A stretch of DNA of 64,000 nt from Truepera sp. bin119 (GTDB lineage: Bacteria > Deinococcota > Deinococci > Deinococcales > Trueperaceae). The position numbers and the translations under genes are program-made. The notes beneath the pieces are model-generated. The model searched no databases and was not told where the DNA came from. It saw only the letters and a list, made by a program, of their open reading frames with translations. The stretch covers positions 27,951 through 91,950 of the forward strand of contig MPNL01000008.1 of NCBI GenBank assembly GCA_002239005.1, read 5' to 3'. The stretch's first letter is position 1, and every line of letters begins with the position of its first letter. Below, one piece after another: positions 50,999-61,692 of this stretch.

Positions 50999-51123
50999 CC
51001 GTTACCCACAGAGCAACCACAGCTACAGTGTTCGTCGGTGAGTCTCCCCTGTTCTTCAGAACAGGAGCCGACAGGCACCCCTCCGGCAAGGGGTTCCAGC
51101 GACGAAGGCACCGCGTGGCCCTG

Positions 51124-52149
51124 TCAAAAGCGGACTCCGAGCTTCACATTCTCGCCGGGATCATTCGCGATCCTCGGATACTCCTCCAGCAACTCCTCGA
51201 ACCCCACGACGGGTTGCACCACCGCCTCCGTGTTGAGGCTGCCATTTGAGAGGAGGCGCCAAGCCACATCGAACAGTCGGGGCTCATCCCAGTTGGGATA
51301 GTCGGGATTCGGCACGCTGCACGATCTCGAGAAGACGATTCTCGGCTGATTGAAGTGCGCCTCCGCCCCCAGATCCAGGCCCGCTGGATACGCGCCTGGC
51401 CAAGCTCCCGCAACCACCACCGAATTGTAGGCCACCCCCCGCAGCGCTGCCTGCAGCGCCAAGTGGCTGCCGCTATACTCGATGCAGACATCCGCCCCCC
51501 GCTTGTCTGTCACCTCCTTGATCTCCAGACCGGCGTCACACTCGGTCGGGTCGAGCACCAGATCGGCACCGCACTCGAAGGCGGCGGCGCGGCGATTCTC
51601 GAGTGGGTCGACCGCGACCACCGGGTACGCCCCGGCAAGTTTTGCCAGTTGCAAAGCGATCAGCCCGATAGCGCCCATGCCGAACACCGCCACCGCGTCA
51701 CCGATACGGATGTGGCCATCCCGGACCGCGCCGAGTGCGAAGTCGGTCGGATCGAGGCAGACAGCGGCCTTCCACGACACCCCGTTGGGGAGGATCCGCA
51801 CCTCGTCCGCTAGCCACACGTGCTCCTCACGGAAGTGCCCGTAATGGAAGACCCTCTGTCCCAGGTTCAGATCGGTTACACCCTCCCCGAGTTCGATGAT
51901 CTCGCCGACACAGGTGTTGCCGAGCCCGACGGGGTAGCGGAACATCGGCCGTTCGGCTCGGAAGATGTGATACTCCTCGTCATAGCTGCCGCGGGAGTTG
52001 GCGTAGCCTTTGTAGGCGGCCATCTCACTGCCGGTCTTGGCGGCACCGAACAGGGTCTTGGCCCTGATCTCACCGGGTTGCAGCGCGGCGGATTCGTACT
52101 CCCTGAAGGCCACCTGCTCACGTCCGGGAGCAATCAACTCTCTCGGCAT
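51124..52149 (-). CDS. MDR-family (zinc-type) dehydrogenase without catalytic-zinc cysteine
   Basis: A 341-aa medium-chain dehydrogenase/reductase. NAD(P) Rossmann motif AVFGMGAIGLIALQLAKLAG (about 154-173) with VVAVDPLENR. The N-terminal GroES-like domain has GNTCVGEIIELGEGV and GQRVFHYGHFREEHVW, but the usual GxCGSD catalytic-zinc cysteine is replaced (GAAKTGSEMAAYKG). It may be an L-idonate/sorbitol-type relative working without catalytic zinc. Co-directional with the hydroxypyruvate-isomerase-like gene 50 bp upstream. Confidence 0.82.
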   Translation of the reverse strand: MPRELIAPGREQVAFREYESAALQPGEIRAKTLFGAAKTGSEMAAYKGYANSRGSYDEEYHIFRAERPMFRYPVGLGNTCVGEIIELGEGVTDLNLGQRVFHYGHFREEHVWLADEVRILPNGVSWKAAVCLDPTDFALGAVRDGHIRIGDAVAVFGMGAIGLIALQLAKLAGAYPVVAVDPLENRRAAAFECGADLVLDPTECDAGLEIKEVTDKRGADVCIEYSGSHLALQAALRGVAYNSVVVAGAWPGAYPAGLDLGAEAHFNQPRIVFSRSCSVPNPDYPNWDEPRLFDVAWRLLSNGSLNTEAVVQPVVGFEELLEEYPRIANDPGENVKLGVRF

Positions 52150-52200
52150 CCTCCCATACCTCCCCCTAGATGTCCTGTGGGCCTGTCAGACCCATCAAGC

Positions 52201-52980
52201 CTAGTCGCCCTTACACCGCTCGTAAGCCTGGCGCAATGCAGCAACAGGGTCACCTTTGGGGCGGAATTCGTGCCCAATATAGCCCTCGTAGCCCGCCTTG
52301 GCGAGTGCCCGGCAGATGCCAGGGTAGTGGATCTCCTGCTCATCGTCCAGATTCTGCCGGCCCGGATTGCCGGCGGTATGGATGTGCCCGATGGCGTCCA
52401 GGTTGTCAAGCATCGTCCGGATGACATCCCCCTCCATGATCTGCATGTGGTAGATGTCGTATAAGAGTTTCACGTTAGGGCTCCCCACCCGCTCGACAAC
52501 TGCAACACCCCAGGCCGTGCTGTCGCACTGGTAGCCTACATGGTCGACTCTGGAGTTGAGCAACTCCAGGTTCAGTGTTACCCCCTTCTCTTCCGCGTAG
52601 GGTGCGGCGCGGCCGAGTCCAGCCGCGGTGTTGGCGATCGCCTCTTCTTCGTCCATGCCCGGAATGCGGTTGCCGCTGAAGCAGATCAGGCCGGGGATGT
52701 TCTTCCTGGCGGCGATGTCGATCGAGGACTGCAGTTCAGACTCAATACGGTCGTGGTTGGCCGGGTTGTTGAGGCCGGCCTCGAGCGTGGTGTGGCCGAT
52801 CATGCCGGCGATGCGAAGGCCGTTACGGGCGGCAACATCGCATAGCTCCTCGAACTGATCATCGACCCGAAGTAGCTCAATGGCGACCAACCCGATACTG
52901 GCGACCTGTTCGACGAACGCCGGTTTGTCCTCAAGGTTTGCTGCTAGGGCAGGGAGCATCACGGACTGGTTCAAAGGCAT
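52201..52980 (-). CDS. Hydroxypyruvate isomerase-like TIM-barrel protein
   Basis: A 259-aa xylose-isomerase-like barrel of the Hyi family. LICFSGNR, the metal-binding glutamate in LNLELLN, KLLYDIYHMQIMEGD, GHIHTAGNPGR and the second glutamate in IGHEFRPKGDP are diagnostic. Start ATG 52980 has GGAGGAAAGA just before it; the longer frame is rejected. Interconverts hydroxypyruvate and tartronate semialdehyde, or a related keto-acid; the neighbouring dehydrogenases fit a small sugar-acid pathway. Confidence 0.88.
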   Translation of the reverse strand: MPLNQSVMLPALAANLEDKPAFVEQVASIGLVAIELLRVDDQFEELCDVAARNGLRIAGMIGHTTLEAGLNNPANHDRIESELQSSIDIAARKNIPGLICFSGNRIPGMDEEEAIANTAAGLGRAAPYAEEKGVTLNLELLNSRVDHVGYQCDSTAWGVAVVERVGSPNVKLLYDIYHMQIMEGDVIRTMLDNLDAIGHIHTAGNPGRQNLDDEQEIHYPGICRALAKAGYEGYIGHEFRPKGDPVAALRQAYERCKGD

Positions 52981-53267
52981 TCTTTCCTCCCGCGCATCAG
53001 TTGTCGTACTGTACCCCACAAGGCTGAATAAGACCCCCGAGTAGAGTAGCTTGGTGGGTAGGTATGGCCGAGTAGCTTTGGAACAGTTCACTACTGGTTC
53101 ACAATCCAGTACCAGCTACTCTCGGTCCGCAAGCAAGAGCGGCTGGAGGCGGGCGAACTGGGCATCGGATGGTGCCTAGTCTTCTCGAAGGGGCTTATGA
53201 CCGATCATCTTGACTGCACCCGACCAAAGCGAGGCGAAGTGGAAAGATCGCTAGCTGGAGGTTGTCG

Positions 53268-54398
53268 GTGACCGACCCCGTACGTTTAGGAATCGTCGGC
53301 ACCGGCAGTATCACCCTCCGCGGCCTGCTGCCGCACCTCACCATGGACGATGTCCGCTCTCGGGTGCGGGTGACGGCGCTATGCGACCCCGTCATCGAGC
53401 GGGCCCGGGCAGCAGCGGAGAAGTTCGGAGTCGCCTCTGCCTACACCACCTTCGAGGAGATGCTCGATGCCGATGAGGTCGACGCCGTGAGCATCGCTTC
53501 GCCGATAGGAGCGCACTACCGGCAGGGCAAACTGGCCATCGAACACGGCAAGCATGCCCATTTCAACAAGACCATGACTACCACCGCCAGCGAGGCGGGT
53601 GAGCTGATCGAACTGGCAGCCGCTCGGGGCGTGAAGCTGGTAGCCTCACCGGGTGAACTGGTCCACCCGCGCCTACAGACCATCCGCAGGCTGGTTCGGG
53701 AAGGGGCGCTAGGTCGGCTCACCTGGGCCGTTACGGGCGCGAACTTCGGCCGCTATCATGAGGAGGAGAAGAGCGTCCGTCACGGCAACACGCCACTCAC
53801 CAATATCGATCCATCCTGGTATTTCCGCCGGCCCGGAGGGGGACCCCTATACGACATGACCGTCTACGGCCTTCACGCGCTGACGGCGGTGCTGGGGCCA
53901 GCCGAGCGGGTGACAGCGTTCTCAGGAGTGCGGATTAGTGAGCGCGAGTTCCAGGGCCGAAGCTTACCCACCGACATGGACGATCAGACGCTGATGGTGC
54001 TCGACTTCGGCGACTCGCTCTACGGTTTCGTCTACGGCGTGGCGGCCGGAGACCTACCCCAACTGGGGCGCCCATTGATCTTCGGCACTCGCGGGGTCAT
54101 CAACGGTGGCTGGCTCAACGGGGAAGCGATCGACTACCTAGGTCGCGAACTGGTGGAACGCCACGACTACGACGCGGCGCTTCCCCACGTGACCGGCGAT
54201 CATCGAAAGATGGAAGAGGGTCACGTCTACGAGGATGTCATGCAGTTGATCGACTGGCTCGACAGCGGTACCCAGACCCTGGCGACGGCGGAGCATGCCC
54301 GGCACGTCATCGAGATCTTCGAAGCGGCTTACCGCTCGGCGGAGACCGGTCGCGCCCAGATCCTACGGACCCGCTTTGAGGTTCCCGATCTCGAGTGA
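53268..54398 (+). CDS. Gfo/Idh/MocA-family oxidoreductase
   Basis: About 376 aa. N-terminal NAD(P) fold with RLGIVGTGSITLRGLLPHL (about 4-22), CDPVIERARAAAEKF, a VSIASPIGAHYRQGKLAIEH motif and the HAHFNKTMTTTASE lysine region (EKP replaced by NKT). The C-terminal substrate domain holds GGGPLYDMTVYGLHALTAVLG. GTG 53268 has GGAGG six nt upstream. Acts on an unidentified sugar or sugar derivative. Confidence 0.87.
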   Translation: MTDPVRLGIVGTGSITLRGLLPHLTMDDVRSRVRVTALCDPVIERARAAAEKFGVASAYTTFEEMLDADEVDAVSIASPIGAHYRQGKLAIEHGKHAHFNKTMTTTASEAGELIELAAARGVKLVASPGELVHPRLQTIRRLVREGALGRLTWAVTGANFGRYHEEEKSVRHGNTPLTNIDPSWYFRRPGGGPLYDMTVYGLHALTAVLGPAERVTAFSGVRISEREFQGRSLPTDMDDQTLMVLDFGDSLYGFVYGVAAGDLPQLGRPLIFGTRGVINGGWLNGEAIDYLGRELVERHDYDAALPHVTGDHRKMEEGHVYEDVMQLIDWLDSGTQTLATAEHARHVIEIFEAAYRSAETGRAQILRTRFEVPDLE

Positions 54399-54514
54399 CG
54401 CCACCCGGTCACCGCCACGGGAAGGTGCAAGAGACTTGAGCAACATGACCTACCAGGAGGTCGTGGATCGGCTGGGCGGGCTCAAGGTTGTCCTGGCGAG
54501 GCCCAACATCTTGC

Positions 54515-54793
54515 TCAAAGACCGGCAAGCCTCTCGGCGAACTGGAAGTCGAGCTCGCTCACCCCACCAACGTCATGAGTCATGAGGTCAAGGACAACAC
54601 GGTTGTATACATTGCAGAGCTCCGGATGGTGGTTCAAGGACTCTGCCAGGAAAGCTACCCGGGTCAGAAAGGCGAAGGCCTCCACGAAGGTAGCGAACTT
54701 GTACGCCCGGTGCAGTTTTCCATCCTTCAAACTCCAGCCCTCGATCCTTTGAAGGCGTCGATCGATCTCTGTCCGATCTAATGGCTCGGGCAC
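54515..54793 (-). CDS. 4a-hydroxytetrahydrobiopterin dehydratase (PCD/DCoH)
   Basis: About 92 aa, the whole family length. WSLKDGKLHRAYKFATFVEA is the PCD start, FLAESLNHHPELCNVYNRVV carries the active-site HHPE histidines, and LDLMTHDVGGVSELD closes with the conserved Trp/His-to-Asp pattern (here HD). It dehydrates 4a-carbinolamine pterin or acts in molybdopterin/pterin recycling. GTG 54793 follows GGAGG at a suitable distance. Confidence 0.9.
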   Translation of the reverse strand: MPEPLDRTEIDRRLQRIEGWSLKDGKLHRAYKFATFVEAFAFLTRVAFLAESLNHHPELCNVYNRVVLDLMTHDVGGVSELDFQFAERLAGL

Positions 54794-55127
54794 ACTCCCC
54801 TCCAATTCACGTCATCTTGAAGCTCTAAAGTGAGCGGTACAGTATACAGCACACCTGACAGTGTCCTTATCAGGGGAAGTGAATCCTATCGCTCCGCGCT
54901 GGTGCCTGAATCATGGGTAGACCCAGCCTGGAATCCCTTCTTCAATCCGAATTGCCCCTCCTGACTCCTACCTTCTGAGCGATGTTCGTTCAGCAGAGTT
55001 CGATGAGGGCCCTCTTCAACTTGTCGAGTCGCTCTAGGATTCCCGTGCCCCTTGACGCCCAAGCAAGTCCTCAGACACAATACCGCTGGGTGCAGAAGGT
55101 AGGCGCACCCCGGAGGAACCGTACCCC
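54794..55127. other. Intergenic upstream of ferredoxin
   Basis: About 330 bp holding the ferredoxin promoter on one strand and the PCD promoter on the other. No RNA gene recognised. Confidence 0.45.
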
Positions 55128-55364
55128 ATGCCTCACATCATCGCTGAACCCTGTATCGGCGTCAAAGATGCCTCCTGCGTCGAGGTCTGTCCGGTCGAGT
55201 GTATCTACGAAGCCGACGATCAGTTCTACATCCACCCCGAGGAGTGCATCGACTGCGGGGCCTGTATCCCCGTCTGCCCGGTCAGCGCCATCTACACCGA
55301 AGAAGACGTGCCCCTCGAGTGGGAAGAGTTCATTCAGAAGAACTTCGAACTCTCGGGGCTGTAG
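55128..55364 (+). CDS. 7Fe or 8Fe bacterial-type ferredoxin
   Basis: A 78-aa ferredoxin. First cluster EPCIGVKDASCVEVCPVECI (C-x7-C-x3-CP, as in [3Fe-4S]/[4Fe-4S] FdxA types), second cluster CIDCGACIPVCPVSAI (CxxCxxCxxxCP). Actinobacterial/Thermus-like FdxA proteins have this layout and length. GGAGGA lies upstream of ATG 55128. The end overlaps the lysK 3' end by 35 bp on the opposite strand. Confidence 0.92.
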   Translation: MPHIIAEPCIGVKDASCVEVCPVECIYEADDQFYIHPEECIDCGACIPVCPVSAIYTEEDVPLEWEEFIQKNFELSGL

Positions 55365-56415
55365 CGGCCAACCTTGCCAGCGCACCCCTCCAGACTGCAA
55401 TCGACTGCAGGTATTCCCCGACCCGTATATGCTCATCGGGCCGATGATCCAAGCCGGAATCGCCCGGCCCGTAGGCGAGCATGGGGACAGGCCAATAGGG
55501 GGCTACGACGTTCAGATCGGCGGTCCCAGTCTTCACGGTCACCCTGGGCCTTGCCCCCTCCTCCCGAATGGCTACCCTGAACGCCCGCGCCACTACGGAA
55601 TCTACGGGGGCCTTGTAGGCCCGCTCCCCACGGCTAAAGTCGATCTGCACCCCATCAAGATCAAGGGCCGATAGCGCCTCCGCCAACGCCTCCGGCGTCC
55701 ACTGAAGCGGCAGGCGGAATCCGACCTGGGCCCTCGCCCGGACCGACAAACCATCTCTCTCAACAGCCACATCCTCCAAGTGGGGCTGGATCCGGTCGAA
55801 CGCCCTGACCCCCTCCGGTCCAGCCTCGTGGACCCACGACCTGATCCTGAGCCAAGCGTCCACCAGCCGCTCCGCTACCGATGGTTCATCGGTCGAACTG
55901 TGAACATTGGCGGCCACGAGGCTGAGTTCAGCCCAGAGCTGCCCCTTGTAACCCAGAGTGATCCCGTCCCAACCGCTCGGCTCACAGACGACAAGTAGAT
56001 CGGGTCTGGGAAGTGTGGAGACGGCGTGGTGGGCTCCCCTGCTCGAGGAGACCTCTTCCTCTACCGCTCCGATAAGGGTCAGGGTGAGAGCCTTAAGCAC
56101 CTCGTTCGGAAGCTTGGAGGCCGCAGCCACGGCGGCACAGAACGGTCCCTTCGCATCTACGGTGCCACGGCCGTAGAGGCGACCGTCCCTGAGCTCGACG
56201 GGCACCACACCGGGGACCGTGTCGATATGCCCGAGCACGAAACAGCGGAGCGACCCCCTGCCCAAGGTGGCCACGACGTTACCGACCTCATCGATCCAAC
56301 TCTCGTCGGCGAACGCTCCGATCCTGTCCAAGAGGAACCGAGCTACCCCGCCCTCGCTCCCCGATACGCTCGGGATGGCAACGGCCCCCCGCAGCAGTTC
56401 GACCGGGTCGATCAC
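55330..56415 (-). CDS. lysK: [LysW]-lysine (or ornithine) hydrolase
   Basis: A 361-aa M20 zinc peptidase releasing lysine (or ornithine) from the LysW carrier. Metal and active residues: VLGHIDTVPG (about 60-69), GRGTVDAKGPFCA (about 83-95), GAVEEEVSSSRG (about 114-125), and late KTGTADLNVVA and GLDHRPDEHI. It begins ATG 56415 overlapping the lysJ stop. Last gene of the lys operon; its 3' end overlaps ferredoxin convergently. Confidence 0.9.
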   Translation of the reverse strand: MIDPVELLRGAVAIPSVSGSEGGVARFLLDRIGAFADESWIDEVGNVVATLGRGSLRCFVLGHIDTVPGVVPVELRDGRLYGRGTVDAKGPFCAAVAAASKLPNEVLKALTLTLIGAVEEEVSSSRGAHHAVSTLPRPDLLVVCEPSGWDGITLGYKGQLWAELSLVAANVHSSTDEPSVAERLVDAWLRIRSWVHEAGPEGVRAFDRIQPHLEDVAVERDGLSVRARAQVGFRLPLQWTPEALAEALSALDLDGVQIDFSRGERAYKAPVDSVVARAFRVAIREEGARPRVTVKTGTADLNVVAPYWPVPMLAYGPGDSGLDHRPDEHIRVGEYLQSIAVWRGALARLAATAPRVRSSSE

Positions 56416-57587
56416 TCAGTGAGCGCGGCGCCTACGGCCTCGACGACCTCGTCAACCTCCTCACGGGTGATGACGAGGGGCGGCACGAAGCGTATCACCG
56501 TGGAGCCGGCATTGATAACGAGAACGCCCCGCTCCCTCAGGGCAGCGATGGTCGCCGCTGCCTTCTCTTTCAACTCGAGTCCAAGTATGAGACCGGCACC
56601 GCGGACGGCCCGGACCCTAGCTGAGCCGACGGATTCCAGCCCCTCCTTCAGTCTCGTGCCGACCTCAGAGACGTGGCTGAGGAGATCTCTCTCCTCAATC
56701 TCCTCAAGGACAGCGAGGGCGGCGGCACTGGCGAGCGGATTCCCGCCGAAAGTGGTGCCGTGCCCCCCTGGAGGCATAGATTTGGCAACCTCGTCGGTGA
56801 GGAGAACTGCACCCACGGGGAACCCCCCTCCGAGGCCTTTGGCCAGAGTCACCATGTCGGGGGCCACCCCGCTGGACTCGCTCGCCAGGAACTGGCCCGT
56901 GCGACCGACTCCGGTCTGAACCTCGTCGACGATGAAGAGTGCCCCGCGCTCACGACACAGCCGTTCCGCCCCCTGGAGATACTCCTCCGTTGCGAGGTGA
57001 ATCCCCCCCTCACCCTGGATCGGCTCCAGAAAAACGGCGGCGACCTCTTCCGTTACAGCCGCCTCGAGCGCCTCCAGGTCGTTAAAGGGAACAAAGTCTG
57101 CCTCATAGCGAAGTGGTTGGAACGGCTCCCTGTATGCCTTCTCCCAGGTCAGGGAGAGGGCCCCCATGGTCCTCCCCGAAAACCCCCTCTTCGCAGCCAC
57201 GAACTTCGTGCGCCCCGTGGCCGCCCGCGCCCATTTCAGCGCCGCCTCGTTGGCCTCCGTTCCCGAGTTACATAGAAAGGCCCGCGTGAGCGGGGGGGAG
57301 ATGAAAGTAAAGAGCTTCTCCAAGAACGCAGCGCGTGTGTCGTTGCCCATATTCTGCGGGCAGACGATGAGGCGCTGAGCCTGCTCGGAGAGTGCACGGA
57401 CTAGCCGGGGGTTGGCGTGTCCGACGCTAGCGACGGCGATGCCCGCCAGGCAATCGATGTACGAGTGTCCGTCGGCGTCCCAGATGGTACTCCCCTGGCC
57501 CCGTACCAAGGCGATATCGGCACTCCAGAGACCGGATCCACTCCGCTGTTCGATCTCGAGGATATCTGTCGTTCTACGCTGTGTCAC
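56412..57587 (-). CDS. lysJ: [LysW]-aminoadipate semialdehyde/ornithine aminotransferase
   Basis: About 391 aa class III PLP aminotransferase of the ArgD/LysJ family. CNSGTEANEAALKWAR (about 109-124), FLEPIQGEGGI, the FIVDEVQTGVGRTG PLP-ring motif and the Schiff-base lysine in MVTLAKGLGGGFPVGA (about 248-263) are present. GTG 57587 has an AGGGAG site just upstream and lies 12 nt past the lysZ stop; the longer frame upstream is a shadow. Confidence 0.9.
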   Translation of the reverse strand: MTQRRTTDILEIEQRSGSGLWSADIALVRGQGSTIWDADGHSYIDCLAGIAVASVGHANPRLVRALSEQAQRLIVCPQNMGNDTRAAFLEKLFTFISPPLTRAFLCNSGTEANEAALKWARAATGRTKFVAAKRGFSGRTMGALSLTWEKAYREPFQPLRYEADFVPFNDLEALEAAVTEEVAAVFLEPIQGEGGIHLATEEYLQGAERLCRERGALFIVDEVQTGVGRTGQFLASESSGVAPDMVTLAKGLGGGFPVGAVLLTDEVAKSMPPGGHGTTFGGNPLASAAALAVLEEIEERDLLSHVSEVGTRLKEGLESVGSARVRAVRGAGLILGLELKEKAAATIAALRERGVLVINAGSTVIRFVPPLVITREEVDEVVEAVGAALTE

Positions 57588-57598
57588 TCTTATCTCCC

Positions 57599-58414
57599 TC
57601 ACTCTCTCCCGCATTCGATGACGGTTCCCTTTCCTGCAAGCGCCCTCGACACGGGCCGGTCGATCCTCGCGTCGCCGAGCACGACCCGTCCCACACCGGC
57701 CTGCACCGCCTCCATCGCACCGAGGACTTTCTTCTTCATGCGGCCCTGCGCCCACCCCAATCGCTGATCAAGTTCGGAGAGGGTAAGATGGCGGACAAGG
57801 CTCGACTCGTCCGGGAAGCGAGCCAGGAGCCCGGCAACGTTGGACAGAAGCAAGAGCACATCGGCGCCCACCGCCGCCGCTACAGCAGCCGCAACCCGGT
57901 CCCCATCCACATTAACAGCCTCCCCATCGACGCTCACCCCTGGGGGTGTCAGCACCGGGAGGTAACCCCCACCGAGCAGCAGATCGAGGAGGTGCCGGTT
58001 AACCCGGTCGACAGTCCCTGTGTAGTCGCCACGGAGCACCTTCACCTTGCCCTTCTCCACACTCCGGACGGTGGCCTTGCGACGACCCTCGAACAGCCTT
58101 CCGTCGATTCCAGAGAGGCCGACAGCGTTCACGCCAAGGTACTGGAGCGTCTCGACCCAACCCTTGTTCACCAGGCCGCAATAGACCATCTCGAAGATCT
58201 CGAGGGTTCGCCGGTCGGTAAACCGGCTCGTCATCCCGTTGGGGCTGGTAACGAACCTCGGCGGGTGCCCCAGGGCCTCTGCAACCCGATTGGTCTCGGC
58301 ATTCGCTCCATGAATGAGGATGACCTCTCGCCCCTCGCCCCAGAGCTTGGCCAGATCGCTGCAGACTGCTCCCCGGTCGATCCCATCACCCCCTCCCACC
58401 TTGACGACGATCAC
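57599..58414 (-). CDS. lysZ: [LysW]-aminoadipate/glutamate kinase
   Basis: A 271-aa amino-acid kinase. IVVKVGGGDGIDRGAV, VILIHGANAETNRVAEALGH (with HGAN replacing the ArgB GGG loop, typical of LysZ), FTDRRTLEIFEMVYCGLVNK, the NVDGDRVAAAVAAA block and GRMKKKVLGAMEAVQAGV. It phosphorylates the LysW-bound amino acid. The ATG overlaps the YcaQ-family stop by 4 nt. Confidence 0.9.
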   Translation of the reverse strand: MIVVKVGGGDGIDRGAVCSDLAKLWGEGREVILIHGANAETNRVAEALGHPPRFVTSPNGMTSRFTDRRTLEIFEMVYCGLVNKGWVETLQYLGVNAVGLSGIDGRLFEGRRKATVRSVEKGKVKVLRGDYTGTVDRVNRHLLDLLLGGGYLPVLTPPGVSVDGEAVNVDGDRVAAAVAAAVGADVLLLLSNVAGLLARFPDESSLVRHLTLSELDQRLGWAQGRMKKKVLGAMEAVQAGVGRVVLGDARIDRPVSRALAGKGTVIECGRE

Positions 58415-59595
58415 GGATCACCCCTGCGCGCGAATCCGGCCCTAAACGCCCTCCGTGTCGCAGGGTCCATGCCCTTCGGAAGGTTAAGGTGGGAGGCCCC
58501 GAGGTAGCCAGCGAACGAGGCTACGGCGTCCTCAAGGGCAATGAGCACAGCCTGTCCGGGACGGGACTCCTCCCAGTACCAGGCTGCTACCGTCCAGACC
58601 CCTCCCGAGAAGCGACCGTCGAAGCGCGCCACGAACTGCTCACCGAAGAGGACGGGTAGGACATAGTAGCCCCACCTCCTCTTCTCTTGAGGCTTATACA
58701 CCTCCCATACATAGTCGAACCCGAACAGGTGACGAACCGACCAACGGTCCCAGATGAGGCTGTCGAGGGGAGCCACAAACCTGACCCGGTCCGGGGTCCG
58801 TGCCTCATCGAGGAGGGGTCGAGGGTCCCCAGCAGCAAGATAGGTTGTGCCTCCGACCCGAACTTCGACCAACTCCGCCTCTGAAATCATCTCCGCGACC
58901 AACTCCATCCGCTCGAATCTCGTACAAGGGAGAGACCAGAGACCCGAATCTGCCACAGACCTCAGCAGGCCCATCGATCCGACCCGGCGGCGGATCAGGT
59001 GGCGGAGCGCTGCCTCCCTAGTGGGCCTCGGGAACTCGAAGTAGGATGTAGGCACCACCTCCACAGCGAGGTGGTAGGCATGCCTCCCACCAACCCGGTG
59101 GTGCGTTGCCACCCTTCCGCTGTCCCAAAGGGCCCTAAGCACATTCTTCACCAACTTCGGGCCGTACCAACTACCCCGCCACTCGTCCACACTGCGCCGA
59201 TCATCGAAATCGAGGGAGGTCCGGGGCCCCCTATAACGAAGCTCGTTAAGGGTCGCCTCGACCACCTCACCGTGCCTCGCGAACACCCTCTTATCCCAGC
59301 GGCGCCGGAAGTCGTCGTGATAGGGGTAGCGGTACGGCCAGTCCGAGGCCAGTGCTAGACAGGCTTTTTTATCCCAGCAGTCGACCACCAAGCGATCCCG
59401 GTAGGCCACCGCCTCCCAGTCACCCACCCGGTAGCCGGGAACCCGGCTCTGCAATACGAGGTCGACGTTCCGCCCCAGCGGATTGAGGGGGTCATACTGG
59501 ATCGATCCGAGATGTCTGAAGACATCCGCGACGGTCCCCGGAGCGAAGTGGTAACGGGTAAGAAATCTGCGGGCATCGCTCCTGCTCAGCTCCAC
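58411..59595 (-). CDS. YcaQ/AlkZ-family winged-helix DNA glycosylase-like protein
   Basis: A 394-aa protein of the HTH_42 (YcaQ/AlkZ) family, whose studied members remove interstrand crosslinks or bulky alkyl adducts. HLGSIQYDPLNPLGRNVDLV (about 28-47) matches the catalytic QxD region of AlkZ/YcaQ, followed by LQSRVPGYR and three winged-helix modules (RHLIRRRVGSMGLLR, FVAPLDSLIWDRWSVRHLFG). Its stop overlaps lysZ (ATGA) and its start is 21 bp after lysY, so it is embedded in the lysine operon without an obvious link to it. Activity is inferred. Confidence 0.88.
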   Translation of the reverse strand: MELSRSDARRFLTRYHFAPGTVADVFRHLGSIQYDPLNPLGRNVDLVLQSRVPGYRVGDWEAVAYRDRLVVDCWDKKACLALASDWPYRYPYHDDFRRRWDKRVFARHGEVVEATLNELRYRGPRTSLDFDDRRSVDEWRGSWYGPKLVKNVLRALWDSGRVATHHRVGGRHAYHLAVEVVPTSYFEFPRPTREAALRHLIRRRVGSMGLLRSVADSGLWSLPCTRFERMELVAEMISEAELVEVRVGGTTYLAAGDPRPLLDEARTPDRVRFVAPLDSLIWDRWSVRHLFGFDYVWEVYKPQEKRRWGYYVLPVLFGEQFVARFDGRFSGGVWTVAAWYWEESRPGQAVLIALEDAVASFAGYLGASHLNLPKGMDPATRRAFRAGFARRGDP

Positions 59596-59616
59596 CCGGT
59601 CAGCCTACCACCCCTC

Positions 59617-61514
<1,898 letters not shown>

Positions 61515-61527
61515 CACCCCTCCGCTC

Positions 61528-61692
61528 CTACTCTCCCCAGTCCTCCTCCTCCTCAGGGGCAAGTTCGAAGCGGAGCGGGTCGAGACCTACCACCTCGAGC
61601 TCCTCCCCTTCGTCAGTCACAACCAATTCGCCAAGCTCGAGTGAAGCCATATCGACCTCGACGGTCCCAAATGGGGTCTCGATACTCTCCAT
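61528..61692 (-). CDS. lysW: LysW-like amino-group carrier protein without zinc-binding cysteines
   Basis: A 54-aa carrier, the exact family length, ending EEEEDWGE: the invariant EDWGE tail whose last Glu carries the amino acid. The central [22 protein letters not shown] matches LysW (ELGELVVCEDCGAELEVVGL) except that both cysteines are absent (VVTDEGEEL), and the N-terminal CPECG pair is also gone ([20 protein letters not shown]). No cysteine remains in the chain. ATG 61692 is selected over upstream starts because it gives the standard length. Either a genuine zinc-free LysW or a decayed one; the complete operon downstream argues that it works. Confidence 0.88.
   Translation of the reverse strand: MESIETPFGTVEVDMASLELGELVVTDEGEELEVVGLDPLRFELAPEEEEDWGE

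Noticed and set aside
53055..53165. Possible tRNA-like sequence (TGGCCGAGTAG... with a TTC loop-like segment)
   Set aside because: No acceptor-stem pairing or anticodon arm could be drawn.
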